In this document: in pieces, positions 14,609-22,622 of the stretch
How positions within the stretch are numbered: position 1 is the first letter of the stretch
Layout of the letters: each line of letters begins with the position of its first letter
From: Treponema sp.
GTDB lineage: Bacteria > Spirochaetota > Spirochaetia > Treponematales > Treponemataceae
Direction: 5' to 3'
Assembly (NCBI GenBank): GCA_024402635.1
Contig: JAKSTJ010000025.1
Coordinates: 1-36,155, forward strand
DNA length: 36,155 bases
Notes under the pieces: model-generated
What the model saw: only the letters and a program-made list of their open reading frames with translations
Database searches by the model: none
Told to the model about the DNA's origin: nothing
Position numbers and translations under genes: made by a program

Positions 14609-15139
14609 ATGAAAAAAATTTTATTAACATTATTGATTTTAAGTTTGTTTGGTTCTGCCAGTTTATTTGGTCAGAATAAAAAATCTATTTCTGAAAAAGC
14701 AGTAGTTCAGAATTCTGTGAATTTAATAGAAGGAGAGGATTATTCTGTTGAAATTCCTGCATCATGGAAATTAAATATGGTACGTCAGGATGTAGGTGGC
14801 ATGGTTCTTGAATTTATGGCTGTTGCAGAAGATGGTGCTACAAATATTCTTCTTCAGACAACTGAAAGTGATTCTGATGGAATGACAGAAAGAGAATTTC
14901 TTGGAGCTATGGTTGCAATGGTTGGAGCAATGGCAGATGAAATTGAAATTCTTGGAGAAACTGAAGACCGAATGTGTTATTGTGTAACAATTGAAGGTCA
15001 GCTAGTTGTTCAGGATGTTTTCTGTATTTTTGGTGATGGTAAAATCTATGTTTTTGCTGCCAGCACTACACTGGAAGCTTATGAATCATATGCAGATATT
15101 TTCGATGCTGTATATGAATCTTTTGAAATTACAGAATAA
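14609..15139 (+). CDS. Small secreted protein, DUF1795/PsbP-like
   Basis: A 176-residue protein with a signal peptide (MKKILLTLLILSLFGSASLFG-Q). The mature part begins with an 'EDYSVEIPASWKLN' segment, then a run of beta strands and a closing 'YADIFDAVYESFEI'. This is the layout of small PsbP/Mog1-like (DUF1795) proteins in which a Trp follows 'fsi.iP..W'. It has an unusually Met- and acid-rich middle (FLGAMVAMVGAMADEIEILGE) and an MCYC motif. The role is unknown. It is transcribed divergently from the SH3 lipoprotein and 21 bp upstream of the phosphatase gene, so probably co-transcribed with it. Confidence 0.65.
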   Translation: MKKILLTLLILSLFGSASLFGQNKKSISEKAVVQNSVNLIEGEDYSVEIPASWKLNMVRQDVGGMVLEFMAVAEDGATNILLQTTESDSDGMTEREFLGAMVAMVGAMADEIEILGETEDRMCYCVTIEGQLVVQDVFCIFGDGKIYVFAASTTLEAYESYADIFDAVYESFEITE

Positions 15140-15160
15140 TTAGAATCAGAAATTTCCAAT

Positions 15161-15814
15161 ATGAGTAATTTTGAAAATATTCTCTTTGATTTTGATGGAA
15201 CAATTTGTGATACTTCGGAAGGAATTTTTGCTTCCATGCAGAAGGTTTGTGATTATTATAAATTATCTTATGGAATCAATGATTTTAGAAAGATGATTGG
15301 ACCTTCTCTTAAAGAAAGTTTTTCTACAATTTTTCATCTACCAGAAAATGAAATTACCAATGCTATAAAAGTTTACCGGGATTTTTACGGAGTTGAAGGC
15401 ATGTATATGTGTTCTCCTTATGATGGAGTTGAAGATTTAATAAAAAAACTTCGTAGTCTTGGTAAAAAGATTTATGTAGCAACCAGTAAACCTGAACTTT
15501 ATACAAAGCAGATTATTCAGCGAAAAGGAATGTCTGATTTGTTTGATTTTATTGGTGGAGCAGATCTGGCTGAACAAAAAAGAATTGAAAAGATTCAGGT
15601 AATTAATTATGTACTTTCAGAAAATCATCTGGAAAATAAAAAAGATTCCTGTCTTATGATTGGAGACAGAAGTTATGATATAAAAGGAGCCCACACTGCA
15701 GGATTAAAAGCCTGTGGAATTCTCTGGGGTTTTGGAGATAAACCGGAGTTTGAAGATTGTGGAGCTGATTTTATTTGTAAAACTCCTACAGATGTATTTA
15801 ATTTAATTAAATAA
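15161..15814 (+). CDS. HAD-superfamily phosphatase (phosphoglycolate phosphatase-like)
   Basis: A 217-residue cytoplasmic hydrolase. Motif I is FDFDGTICDT (nucleophile Asp10, acid Asp12). A helical cap of the Gph/PGP type occupies about 18-80. Motif II is VATSKPE (Ser about 109) with Lys in the KPELYTK region. Motif III/IV is MIGDRSYDIKGAHTAG. The set fits the HAD subfamily that includes phosphoglycolate phosphatase and beta-phosphoglucomutase; the cap lacks clear features to decide the substrate. No Shine-Dalgarno sequence lies before the ATG, suggesting translation coupled to the upstream gene. Confidence 0.85.
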   Translation: MSNFENILFDFDGTICDTSEGIFASMQKVCDYYKLSYGINDFRKMIGPSLKESFSTIFHLPENEITNAIKVYRDFYGVEGMYMCSPYDGVEDLIKKLRSLGKKIYVATSKPELYTKQIIQRKGMSDLFDFIGGADLAEQKRIEKIQVINYVLSENHLENKKDSCLMIGDRSYDIKGAHTAGLKACGILWGFGDKPEFEDCGADFICKTPTDVFNLIK

Positions 15815-15854
15815 AAAAAATGGCACCTGCTTAAAAACAGATGCCATTTTTTTT
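15813..15854. terminator. Bidirectional terminator between the HAD gene and metQ
   Basis: AAAAAAAATGGCACCTG (15813-15829) mirrors CAGATGCCATTTTTTTT (15838-15854). One mismatch lies within the stem. A runs on one side and T runs on the other serve both convergent genes. Confidence 0.85.
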
Positions 15855-15869
15855 GTTTAAATGCTTTTA

Positions 15870-16688
15870 TTAGAAAATAGCTACAACTTCACCGTTTGGA
15901 TATTTTTCCTGGATATATTTGCGAACTTTTTCTGATTTAAGTGCTTTAATAAGTGCCTGAATTTCAGGTTTGTTTTCATTTCCTGCTTTTACTGCAATTA
16001 CGTTTACATAAGGAGAAGATGAGTCTTCAACGAAAAGTCCATCTTTGTAAGCGCTTAATCCTGCTGGAATTGCATAGTTACCATTAATAACTGCTGCATC
16101 AACATCATCTAATACACGTGGAAGAGAAGCTGCTTCAACTTCTACGAAAGAAATGTTTTTGTTGTAAGAAGCAACATCAAGTGGAGTAGCAGTAATACCA
16201 GCACCATCTTTTAATGTAATAACGCCTGCTGCCTGAAGTAAAAGAAGAGCACGACCTTCATTTGTTGGGTCATTTGGAATTGCAACGCGGGCACCATCTT
16301 CAATTTCTGCTAATGAAGAAACTTTTCTTGAATAAAGAGCAAATGGTTCAACGTGAATACCTGCTGCATTTACAAGGTGGAATCCTCTTTCCTGATTAAA
16401 TGAATCAAGATAAGGAATGTGCTGGAAATAGTTAGCATCAATTTCACCAGATTCAACTGCTTCGTTTGGAATTACATAATCTGTAAATTCTACAACTTCA
16501 AGAGTTACTCCTTCTGCTGCTAAATCATCTTTTACAAGATTTAAAAGATCAGCATGTGGTTCTGGAGTTGCACCAACTTTTAATACACCTGGTTTAGAAG
16601 TTGTTTTATCAGATTTGTTACAACCTGTAAATCCGAAAGCTACTGCAAAAGCTAAAGATAAAACTAAAATTTTTGTTAATTTTTTCAT
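15870..16688 (-). CDS. metQ: Methionine ABC transporter substrate-binding lipoprotein
   Basis: A 272-residue NlpA/MetQ-family lipoprotein that captures methionine outside the membrane for MetN-MetI. The start at 16688 is preceded by GGAGG, and the ORF's 5-residue extension has no site. The lipobox is FTGC (Cys23). Family landmarks include KVGATPEPHADLL (about 41-53), DYVIPNEAVESGEIDANYFQHIPYLD, HVEPFALYS, VAIPNDPTNEGRALLLLQ and AAVINGNYAIPAG. The gene is separated from metI by a 242-bp region with its own promoter and a small ORF, so the binding protein can be made at a different level from the permease. Confidence 0.92.
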   Translation of the reverse strand: MKKLTKILVLSLAFAVAFGFTGCNKSDKTTSKPGVLKVGATPEPHADLLNLVKDDLAAEGVTLEVVEFTDYVIPNEAVESGEIDANYFQHIPYLDSFNQERGFHLVNAAGIHVEPFALYSRKVSSLAEIEDGARVAIPNDPTNEGRALLLLQAAGVITLKDGAGITATPLDVASYNKNISFVEVEAASLPRVLDDVDAAVINGNYAIPAGLSAYKDGLFVEDSSSPYVNVIAVKAGNENKPEIQALIKALKSEKVRKYIQEKYPNGEVVAIF

Positions 16689-16774
16689 ATATATATCCTC
16701 CATAGATATTTTAAATGATTACGATTTTATAGATTTTTTATGTATTTTGATTTTTTTTGAGACAGATAATTCTC

Positions 16775-16852
16775 TTATTTAGAAAGGATGCAGAGGCACA
16801 TGACGCCGTTTCTAAAATTTTCGCGAACAAGCTTTTCAAAATACTTAGTCAT
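16775..16852 (-). CDS. 25-codon small ORF in the metQ leader, Met/Cys-rich end
   Basis: ATG at 16852 with a textbook AAAGGAGG five bases upstream (plus-strand 16858-16865); 25 codons, ending TAA at 16775. The product starts MTKYFEKLVRENF and ends NGVMCLCILSK, so Met-Cys-Leu-Cys occurs seven residues before the end. It lies downstream of a separate promoter (16885-16913) and 86 bp upstream of metQ. Two perfect 8-bp arms, TTTAGAAA (16778-16785) and TTTCTAAA (16809-16816), lie inside it, so the RNA can fold over the Met/Cys codons. It may be a sensing leader peptide or a small functional protein. The function is not known. Confidence 0.6.
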   Translation of the reverse strand: MTKYFEKLVRENFRNGVMCLCILSK

Positions 16853-16878
16853 AATTGCCTCCTTTGTTGGTTTAATTG

Positions 16879-16913
16879 CCTATCACTCTAGTAGGGATTA
16901 AATAAAATGTCAA
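16879..16913 (-). promoter_or_regulatory. Internal promoter with a dyad, for the small ORF and metQ
   Basis: On the minus strand, -35 TTGACA (16908-16913, perfect), 17-bp spacer, -10 TAGAGT (16885-16890). A 17-bp dyad CCTA-N9-TAGG (16879-16895) covers the -10 box, a good place for a repressor. I cannot assign the regulator with confidence; an Rrf2-type sulfur regulator is one possibility. Confidence 0.55.
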
Positions 16914-16930
16914 TACAGTTTTTTAATAAA

Positions 16931-17584
16931 TTAACGTTTTGACATCATTTTGTTAGAAATTTTTGTTCCAGCAAACTGAATAAGAGCAACCATTATAATT
17001 ATAACAATTACCGAAATAATCATTATGTTAGTTCTGAATCGCTGGTATCCGAAACGAATTGCCAGGTCACCTAATCCACCGCCACCTAAAGTTCCTGCCA
17101 TTGCAGAATAACTGATAAGATTAATAATTGTAAGTGTAATTCCGGAAACAACTGAAGGAATAGCTTCTGGAATTAAAACTTTATAAATAATCTGCCAGTT
17201 TGTAGAACCCATTGCTCTTGCAGCCTGAATAACACCAGAATCTACTTCATTAAGGGCAGTTTCTGTTATTCGGGCAACAAATGGAGCTGCGGCAATTGAA
17301 AGAGGAATGATTGTTGGTCCTGTACCAATTGCTGTTCCAAGAATCATTCTTGTCAGTGGTAAAAGTACAATCATTAAAATTACAAATGGAAATGATCTGA
17401 AAACGTCTATAATACGGCTCAAAATGGCATTAAAAACTGGTTTAGGAGCAATTCCAAATTTATTTGTTACGTTTAATAAAACTCCAAGTGGAAATCCAAT
17501 AATCAAAGCAAAGATTGTGGAAATAAGTACCATAAGTAAGGTTTGCAATGTGGATTGACCGATTAATGTAAAAATCTGCTGCAT
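16931..17584 (-). CDS. metI: Methionine ABC transporter permease
   Basis: A 217-residue inner-membrane protein with five or so hydrophobic segments and the ABC-permease EAA loop (VIQAARAMGSTNWQIIYKVLIPEAIPS, about 138-164, where it contacts MetN). The N-terminal TLLMVLISTIFALIIGFPLGVLL and RSFPFVILMIVLLPLTR segments match MetI. The gene begins 10 bp after metN, and AGGAGT precedes its ATG, so the two are co-translated. Works with MetN (ATPase) and MetQ. Confidence 0.93.
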   Translation of the reverse strand: MQQIFTLIGQSTLQTLLMVLISTIFALIIGFPLGVLLNVTNKFGIAPKPVFNAILSRIIDVFRSFPFVILMIVLLPLTRMILGTAIGTGPTIIPLSIAAAPFVARITETALNEVDSGVIQAARAMGSTNWQIIYKVLIPEAIPSVVSGITLTIINLISYSAMAGTLGGGGLGDLAIRFGYQRFRTNIMIISVIVIIIMVALIQFAGTKISNKMMSKR

Positions 17585-17594
17585 TTTCTAACTC

Positions 17595-18623
17595 CTATTC
17601 CTTTTCTACAAGTACACCATTTTCTTTAAAGAAGGCGATTGCTTTTTGAATCTCGTTTTCATCACCTGTAAAATCTACCATCATAGTACCAATTTTTTCG
17701 TCAGGGAGAGTTTGAATTCCAGCGGCTAAAATATTAATGTCTATATCAAATTTTTTACAAGCCTGACTGATTACCGGTTTTCCAGTTTTATCATTTATGA
17801 AATGTAAAGAATACTTTGGTTTTTCTTCTGACCAGCTGACAAAGGATGTATTTGATTTTTCAGTTTTTTCTTCATCATTTGTAGAGATTTTTGAAAGGAA
17901 TTCTTTTGTAACCTGAGATTTTGGATTTGCAAAAATATCAGAAACTAAACCCTGTTCAACAACTTTTCCGTCTTCAATAACGGCTACCATATCACAGGCG
18001 TCACGAACAACTTCCATCTGGTGTGTAATCATTACAACTGTAAGATTCATTTTTTTCTGAATTTCACGAATCAATTGTAAAATTGCTCTGGTTGTTTGAG
18101 GATCAAGGGCACTGGTTGCTTCATCACAAAAAAGAACTGAAGGACTTGTTGATAAAGCTCTTGCAATTGCAATTCTCTGTTTTTGACCACCACTAAGTGT
18201 ACTGATTGGAGCTTCTCCACGACCTTCCAGACCAACCAGTTTAAGCATTTCCTGAACTTTTTCTTTTATCTGAGCCTTTGGAGTTTTACAAATTTCCATT
18301 GGGTAAGCAATATTCTTTGCCGCATTTCTTGAAGAGAAAAGGTTAAAGTTCTGGAAAATCATTCCAATTTCTCTACGGCGTAAAATTAATTCTTTTTTAC
18401 TAAGATTATCAACGCGGTTTTCATCAAAATAAACGGCACCTTCGTCTGGAGTTTCCAACAAACTGATTAAGCGTACTAATGATGATTTACCGGCACCACT
18501 TTTTCCTATGATTCCAAAAATTTTGTTTTCTGGAATGTCCAGTGAAACATCATTTACGGCTGTGATGCTGCTTCCATCTGTGCTGGAATATGTTTTCTTT
18601 AAGTTTTGTAATTTAATCTGCAT
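17595..18623 (-). CDS. metN: Methionine ABC transporter ATP-binding protein
   Basis: A 342-residue ATPase from ATG 18623 (MQIKLQNLKKTY). The longer TTG start at 18659 adds 12 unlikely residues, and no strong Shine-Dalgarno sequence precedes either. It has Walker A GKSGAGKS (40-47), Q-loop MIFQNFNLFSSRN, signature LSGGQKQRIAIARAL, Walker B VLFCDEATSALDP and H-loop MITHQ. The last about 80 residues (YSLHFINDKTGKPVISQACKKF...) form the NIL/ACT-like domain, which in E. coli MetN binds methionine and inhibits transport when internal methionine is high. Thus both transport and feedback control are retained. Confidence 0.93.
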   Translation of the reverse strand: MQIKLQNLKKTYSSTDGSSITAVNDVSLDIPENKIFGIIGKSGAGKSSLVRLISLLETPDEGAVYFDENRVDNLSKKELILRRREIGMIFQNFNLFSSRNAAKNIAYPMEICKTPKAQIKEKVQEMLKLVGLEGRGEAPISTLSGGQKQRIAIARALSTSPSVLFCDEATSALDPQTTRAILQLIREIQKKMNLTVVMITHQMEVVRDACDMVAVIEDGKVVEQGLVSDIFANPKSQVTKEFLSKISTNDEEKTEKSNTSFVSWSEEKPKYSLHFINDKTGKPVISQACKKFDIDINILAAGIQTLPDEKIGTMMVDFTGDENEIQKAIAFFKENGVLVEKE

Positions 18624-18674
18624 ACCATTGATAATGTAGAAAAATTGCGTTTTGTGCAATACGGTTTTTGTTTG

Positions 18675-18902
18675 TTACATACTGCAACTGTTTTTTGGCT
18701 GTTCTTCCGGATATGCTACAATGTAATTTGCCTGATATTCAGCATTTAACTGGGCAAGTTCTTTTTCGCCATTAATATATTTTTCGTAATCAATACCTGA
18801 ATCACCAATGTCACATCCACTGTCAGACCATTGATTAATTGAATCCATAACAATTTTTCGTCTCTGTTCTGGAGTTGTGTCTTTAATTAAAATCGATTCC
18901 AT
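18675..18902 (-). CDS. Small protein at the head of the methionine transport operon
   Basis: A 75-residue, acidic, soluble protein without a recognisable domain. The N-terminus (MESILIKDTTPEQRRKIVMDS) is helical. The middle is rich in Ser/Gly/Asp (SDSGCDIGDSG), and the last residues (PKNSCSM) hold Cys and a terminal Met. I have a loose memory of similar short proteins in clostridia, of unknown function. It is preceded by a strong terminator of the upstream gene and followed 51 bp later by metN on the same strand, so it probably is the first gene of the operon. A -10-like TATAGA (18909-18914) is only 6 bp from the ATG. Confidence 0.7.
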   Translation of the reverse strand: MESILIKDTTPEQRRKIVMDSINQWSDSGCDIGDSGIDYEKYINGEKELAQLNAEYQANYIVAYPEEQPKNSCSM

Positions 18903-18911
18903 AAGTTCTCT

Positions 18912-18945
18912 ATAAAAAACGCCCGGGTAAATAAATCCCAGACGT
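18912..18945 (-). terminator. Terminator of the 671-aa gene
   Basis: ACGCCCGGG (18919-18927) pairs with CCCAGACGT (18937-18945) on the minus strand (two G-U pairs), followed by a T run read from 18918 downwards. Confidence 0.85.
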
Positions 18946-18955
18946 AAAATGTTTT

Positions 18956-20971
18956 TTATTTTCTGCTGGCTGTTGCGCCTGCGGCAGTTAATCTGTCTAC
19001 TAAAGCATCTGCATCTTTTTTAGTAAGATTGTCTGCAATTGTTGTTGGCGCAGAAGCATAAAGTTTATTGATTTCTCTGCTGGATAAATCAGATCTTATA
19101 GCCTGAAGTTCTGCAATAATTGCTTTCTTTTTGCTGGAAGAACCGGCTTCTAAAACAACACTATATTTCTTTTCTGCTTTTTTTGCGGCAGGTTTTGTTT
19201 CTGTTGTTTTTGCACTGGTTTTTACTGCAGATTTTCTTGAAGGCAATCCATTGTATACAAGTCTTACAGTTTCAAGCTGTGACTTCTGACGAGATTTTAA
19301 CAATAATGTGTAAGAACTTTCTCTATATACATAACCTGAAGAATTGTAATTTTCGAATTTTGGATCTGTACGGAATGCAACATCATAAATATAAATTGAA
19401 CTGAATTTTGTAATTCCTTTAACAATAACGTAATGAGTGTATTCAAGAGGGAAATCAATAACAAGGGTAAGATTATCTTTTTCATCTCTAGTTGATGTAA
19501 TATCTTTTGCACAAGTCCATGCCCATGTAAAGTCTTTCTGATCTGGATTAATAACCTTAACATGTGGATAGTACCAGTTGTTGTATGAAATTAAAGGATA
19601 AAGTGCTGAAATTGTTTTCAAATCAAGAGATGCATCCTGTAAATAAGTATTGATGATTTCATAACCAATTTTTGAATAAGTTGGATTTGAAATAGTTTCA
19701 CCATAACGTAAAACTGCAATACCAGTATGAACACCCTGAATTACAGAAATAAACTGTCCATTATCACTAATAACAACTTTTCCATCTTCAATTGCAGAAG
19801 AAAGTTCAAGTTTTACGAAACATTTTTCCAATGCTGGTTCAAGAATTTCGGCGTATTTAGATTCATAAGATGCTAATTCTACGTAAGTCTGGATGATTCC
19901 TGTAATAATACTGATTGGAGCTTCTTCCAGTTCTGCTTCTGCCGCTCTTGTAAGAATTGCAGTTGCTTCATCAAAATTTTCATGAATACAAAGCATGCTT
20001 GCAAGATATGGAGTTGTGAAAATATCAAGATTATCAGATCCTGCTGCATCAGAAACTTTCTTAGCATTAGTTTTCATTTCACTTTCAAGAGTTGCGTTCA
20101 TATCAGAAAGATTGTTGAAGAATGGAGTTGTAAGATAAGTTCGTTTGTTTCCTTTTTTGAATGATGAAGGAATTTCTTCAATAGCTTCGTTGTATTTTCC
20201 TGCTGCACTTCTTGCTGCAATGTAAGAAGCAATTTCCTGTTCAGTATATGTTCCATCTTTAAGGGCAGTTTTAAACAAAGAAACCATATTATTAGTAAGT
20301 TTTGTTACATTTGAATTAAAGGTTTCTTCATTTGCCATTGCAAGTTCAGCAATCATATCAATAGTAAATTTCTTTGTATCATCATAGATTGCAAGATGTG
20401 CAATTGAATCTTTGTTTGTAAGACAAACTTTTCCGTCTGTAAGTTTATTTGCTGTAAGTGCCCATTTGAATTTTTTATTTTCAAGAATTACACGATTTTC
20501 TTCTTCTTTCTGAACTTTTAAATTATAAGAAAGTCCGTATGGAATGTAGAATGCAGAAATTTCATCAGGTAATTCAACAGCCACAGAAAGGGACGCTTCT
20601 TCAGCATCACTTGTAACTTCAAAATTAAGTACAACATTATCTGTAAAATTAAAAATGATTTTTGTATCAGAAGGTTTTGAGTAAGAAATCAGTTCTACAT
20701 CTTTAACATTCATAGAATCTTTCATTAAGATTTTTGCAGAATTCTGATTATCTGAATGGAAATTTAATCCGTTGTAGTTAACCTGCATTTTATTCTGTAA
20801 CAACGAAGGATCTTCACTGTTTTCTAATTTTGTAAGAGTGATTTGAAGATTGCCGATTTTTTCAATTATATTTAAATCAGTTCTAAATTGAATTACAAAA
20901 ATGCCGATGATTAAAACGATATATACAACTAAGAGTTCTAAACCTTTTCTAAATGAACGCATACTACTCAT
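18956..20971 (-). CDS. Large membrane-anchored protein with C-terminal ribosomal L7/L12-like domain
   Basis: A 671-residue protein with one N-terminal membrane segment (GLELLVVYIVLIIGIFVIQF, about 10-29), so most of it should lie outside the cytoplasmic membrane. Residues about 35-220 are mainly beta and 225-560 mainly alpha-helical repeats, with no family I recognise. After an Ala/Lys-rich linker (KTSAKTTETKPAAKKAEKK) the last about 72 residues align well with the C-terminal domain of bL12: YSVVLEAG, KKKAIIAELQAI, REINKLYASAP and KKDADALVDRLTAAGA. There is no Shine-Dalgarno sequence; an alternative ATG lies 9 bases inside (20962). Probably single-gene, ended by the terminator at 18912-18945. 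Confidence 0.75.
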   Translation of the reverse strand: MSSMRSFRKGLELLVVYIVLIIGIFVIQFRTDLNIIEKIGNLQITLTKLENSEDPSLLQNKMQVNYNGLNFHSDNQNSAKILMKDSMNVKDVELISYSKPSDTKIIFNFTDNVVLNFEVTSDAEEASLSVAVELPDEISAFYIPYGLSYNLKVQKEEENRVILENKKFKWALTANKLTDGKVCLTNKDSIAHLAIYDDTKKFTIDMIAELAMANEETFNSNVTKLTNNMVSLFKTALKDGTYTEQEIASYIAARSAAGKYNEAIEEIPSSFKKGNKRTYLTTPFFNNLSDMNATLESEMKTNAKKVSDAAGSDNLDIFTTPYLASMLCIHENFDEATAILTRAAEAELEEAPISIITGIIQTYVELASYESKYAEILEPALEKCFVKLELSSAIEDGKVVISDNGQFISVIQGVHTGIAVLRYGETISNPTYSKIGYEIINTYLQDASLDLKTISALYPLISYNNWYYPHVKVINPDQKDFTWAWTCAKDITSTRDEKDNLTLVIDFPLEYTHYVIVKGITKFSSIYIYDVAFRTDPKFENYNSSGYVYRESSYTLLLKSRQKSQLETVRLVYNGLPSRKSAVKTSAKTTETKPAAKKAEKKYSVVLEAGSSSKKKAIIAELQAIRSDLSSREINKLYASAPTTIADNLTKKDADALVDRLTAAGATASRK

Positions 20972-21041
20972 AATGCTATAGTTTAGTAAATGATTGATGG
21001 AATTTCAACCATTCAAAAAAACAAAAAAAGGATTACTGAAA

Positions 21042-22622
21042 ATGAAGAAAATTTATGTTTTAAGTACACTTATTTTAATATCTGGATTAAGTTTTTCTGG
21101 TTGTGCAGTTACCGATTATATAACAGGTTTATTTAAAGGTGATAAATCAACTGAAATAGAAGCTCCAAAAGTTGAAGAAGAGATTAAAACAGAAGAAAAA
21201 GTGGCAGAACCTGTAAAAGAATCAGAAACTACAAAGATTGTAGAAGTAAAACCTGAACAGGAAGTGAAACCTGCCGTTGAAGAAAAACCAGTTGTTATTG
21301 TTGAAAAAGAACCTGAACCGGTTGTTGAAGAACCAGCAGAACCTGAAATTCCTGCAAATATTCTTTTTGCTTCAAAACTTCAGGAATTACTTGCTGCCAA
21401 CGATCTTAAAGGTGCCATTGCTTTGTTCAGCGAAATTCCAGATGAACTAAAAGATGATATAGATTTAAAACTCTTACTTGCTTCTCTTTATTTGTCTGAT
21501 GAAAATTATGAAAAAGCAACTTTAGTAGCAAATGAAATTCTTAAAAAAGATCCAAAAAATACAGATGCAATGGAAATTATTTCCTGGGCTGCAAGAGCAT
21601 CGGGGGACAGTTCTACATATTCTAAAATTACAAAACAAATTCTTGAAGCAGATCCAACAAATGTTTCTGCTAATATAATGGTTGCTCAGGATTATACTTT
21701 AAAACGCAAATATAAACTTGCAAAAGAATCTTATAAAAATGCGCTTAAAGGTGATGCTGAAAACACAGATGCATTGTACGGTTATGCATTAACTTCTTAT
21801 TACGTAAATGATGTAAAAGCCGCAAAATCTACCTGTTTACAGATAATTGAAAAAGATGAAACCAATTCTCCAGCTCTTGCTTTATATGCAAAAATGCTTG
21901 GTGAAGAAAACAGTTATACAAAAGCAACTGAATATATTTTAAAAGCACTGGAAAATGATCAGTATAATTATGATTACTGGCTTGATTTAGGTTCTTACTA
22001 TAAACATCGCAATAAGAATCAGGAAGCTCACGAAGCATGGAATAAAGCAGTTGCAATTCAGCCGGATTATTTCCTTGGATATGCATATTTAGCCGGAAGT
22101 TATGATGAAATGGGTGATCTGGAAAAAGCATTGGAAAATTATAAAATGGTTTTCAAAACAAATCCTGATTACTATTATGCATATGAATCTGCTGCTGTTC
22201 TGGAATTCTTAAGCGGAAATTATGAACAGTCCAGAGAATATTTTAAGAAAGCTGCAACTTATGTAAACGATTATTCTTATCAGTTAATGATTGCCTGCTG
22301 CTGGTTTAAACAGAAAAACTCTTTTGAAGCAAAAAAAGTACTTGCTGCATTAATGAAAACTTTAGACAGAGATTCAGTTGAATATAATATGGCCCGCTAT
22401 TTTAATGATTCATACAGTAAAAATGCGGAAACAACTTTAGCACAGAAAATTCAGAAAGAAGATAATAGAAATAAAAAGGGTAAAATGTTATTTTATATGG
22501 GGCTTTACAGTGAAATAATGGGGTCAGATCTTCTTGCCAATGAATATTACAGTAAAGTTACTAATATGAAGGCGCCAATGTTCTTTGAATATAGAATGGC
22601 AGAATGGAGACTTTCAAAATGA
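21042..22622 (+). CDS. TPR-repeat lipoprotein
   Basis: A 526-residue lipoprotein from ATG 21042 (AAAGGA upstream), with lipobox LSFSGC (Cys21). A low-complexity E/V/P/K spacer (about 35-105) leads to about eight tetratricopeptide repeats. Examples are NYEKATLVANEILKKDPKN, RKYKLAKESYKNALKGDAEN, GDLEKALENYKMVFKTNPDY and GNYEQSREYFKKAATYV. These form a scaffold for protein binding. Its stop overlaps the start of the TraB-family gene by four bases (ATGA), so the two are translationally coupled and may function together at the membrane. The partner is unknown. Confidence 0.85.
   Translation: MKKIYVLSTLILISGLSFSGCAVTDYITGLFKGDKSTEIEAPKVEEEIKTEEKVAEPVKESETTKIVEVKPEQEVKPAVEEKPVVIVEKEPEPVVEEPAEPEIPANILFASKLQELLAANDLKGAIALFSEIPDELKDDIDLKLLLASLYLSDENYEKATLVANEILKKDPKNTDAMEIISWAARASGDSSTYSKITKQILEADPTNVSANIMVAQDYTLKRKYKLAKESYKNALKGDAENTDALYGYALTSYYVNDVKAAKSTCLQIIEKDETNSPALALYAKMLGEENSYTKATEYILKALENDQYNYDYWLDLGSYYKHRNKNQEAHEAWNKAVAIQPDYFLGYAYLAGSYDEMGDLEKALENYKMVFKTNPDYYYAYESAAVLEFLSGNYEQSREYFKKAATYVNDYSYQLMIACCWFKQKNSFEAKKVLAALMKTLDRDSVEYNMARYFNDSYSKNAETTLAQKIQKEDNRNKKGKMLFYMGLYSEIMGSDLLANEYYSKVTNMKAPMFFEYRMAEWRLSK

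Noticed and set aside
18640..18665. Terminator-like hairpin ATTGC/GCAAT before metN
   Set aside because: A five-base stem with a large loop is too weak; it also would separate genes that look like an operon.
21602..21615. GGGGGACAG in the TPR gene as another copy of the GGGACAGAG word
   Set aside because: Only seven bases of the core match and the context is an ordinary coding sequence.
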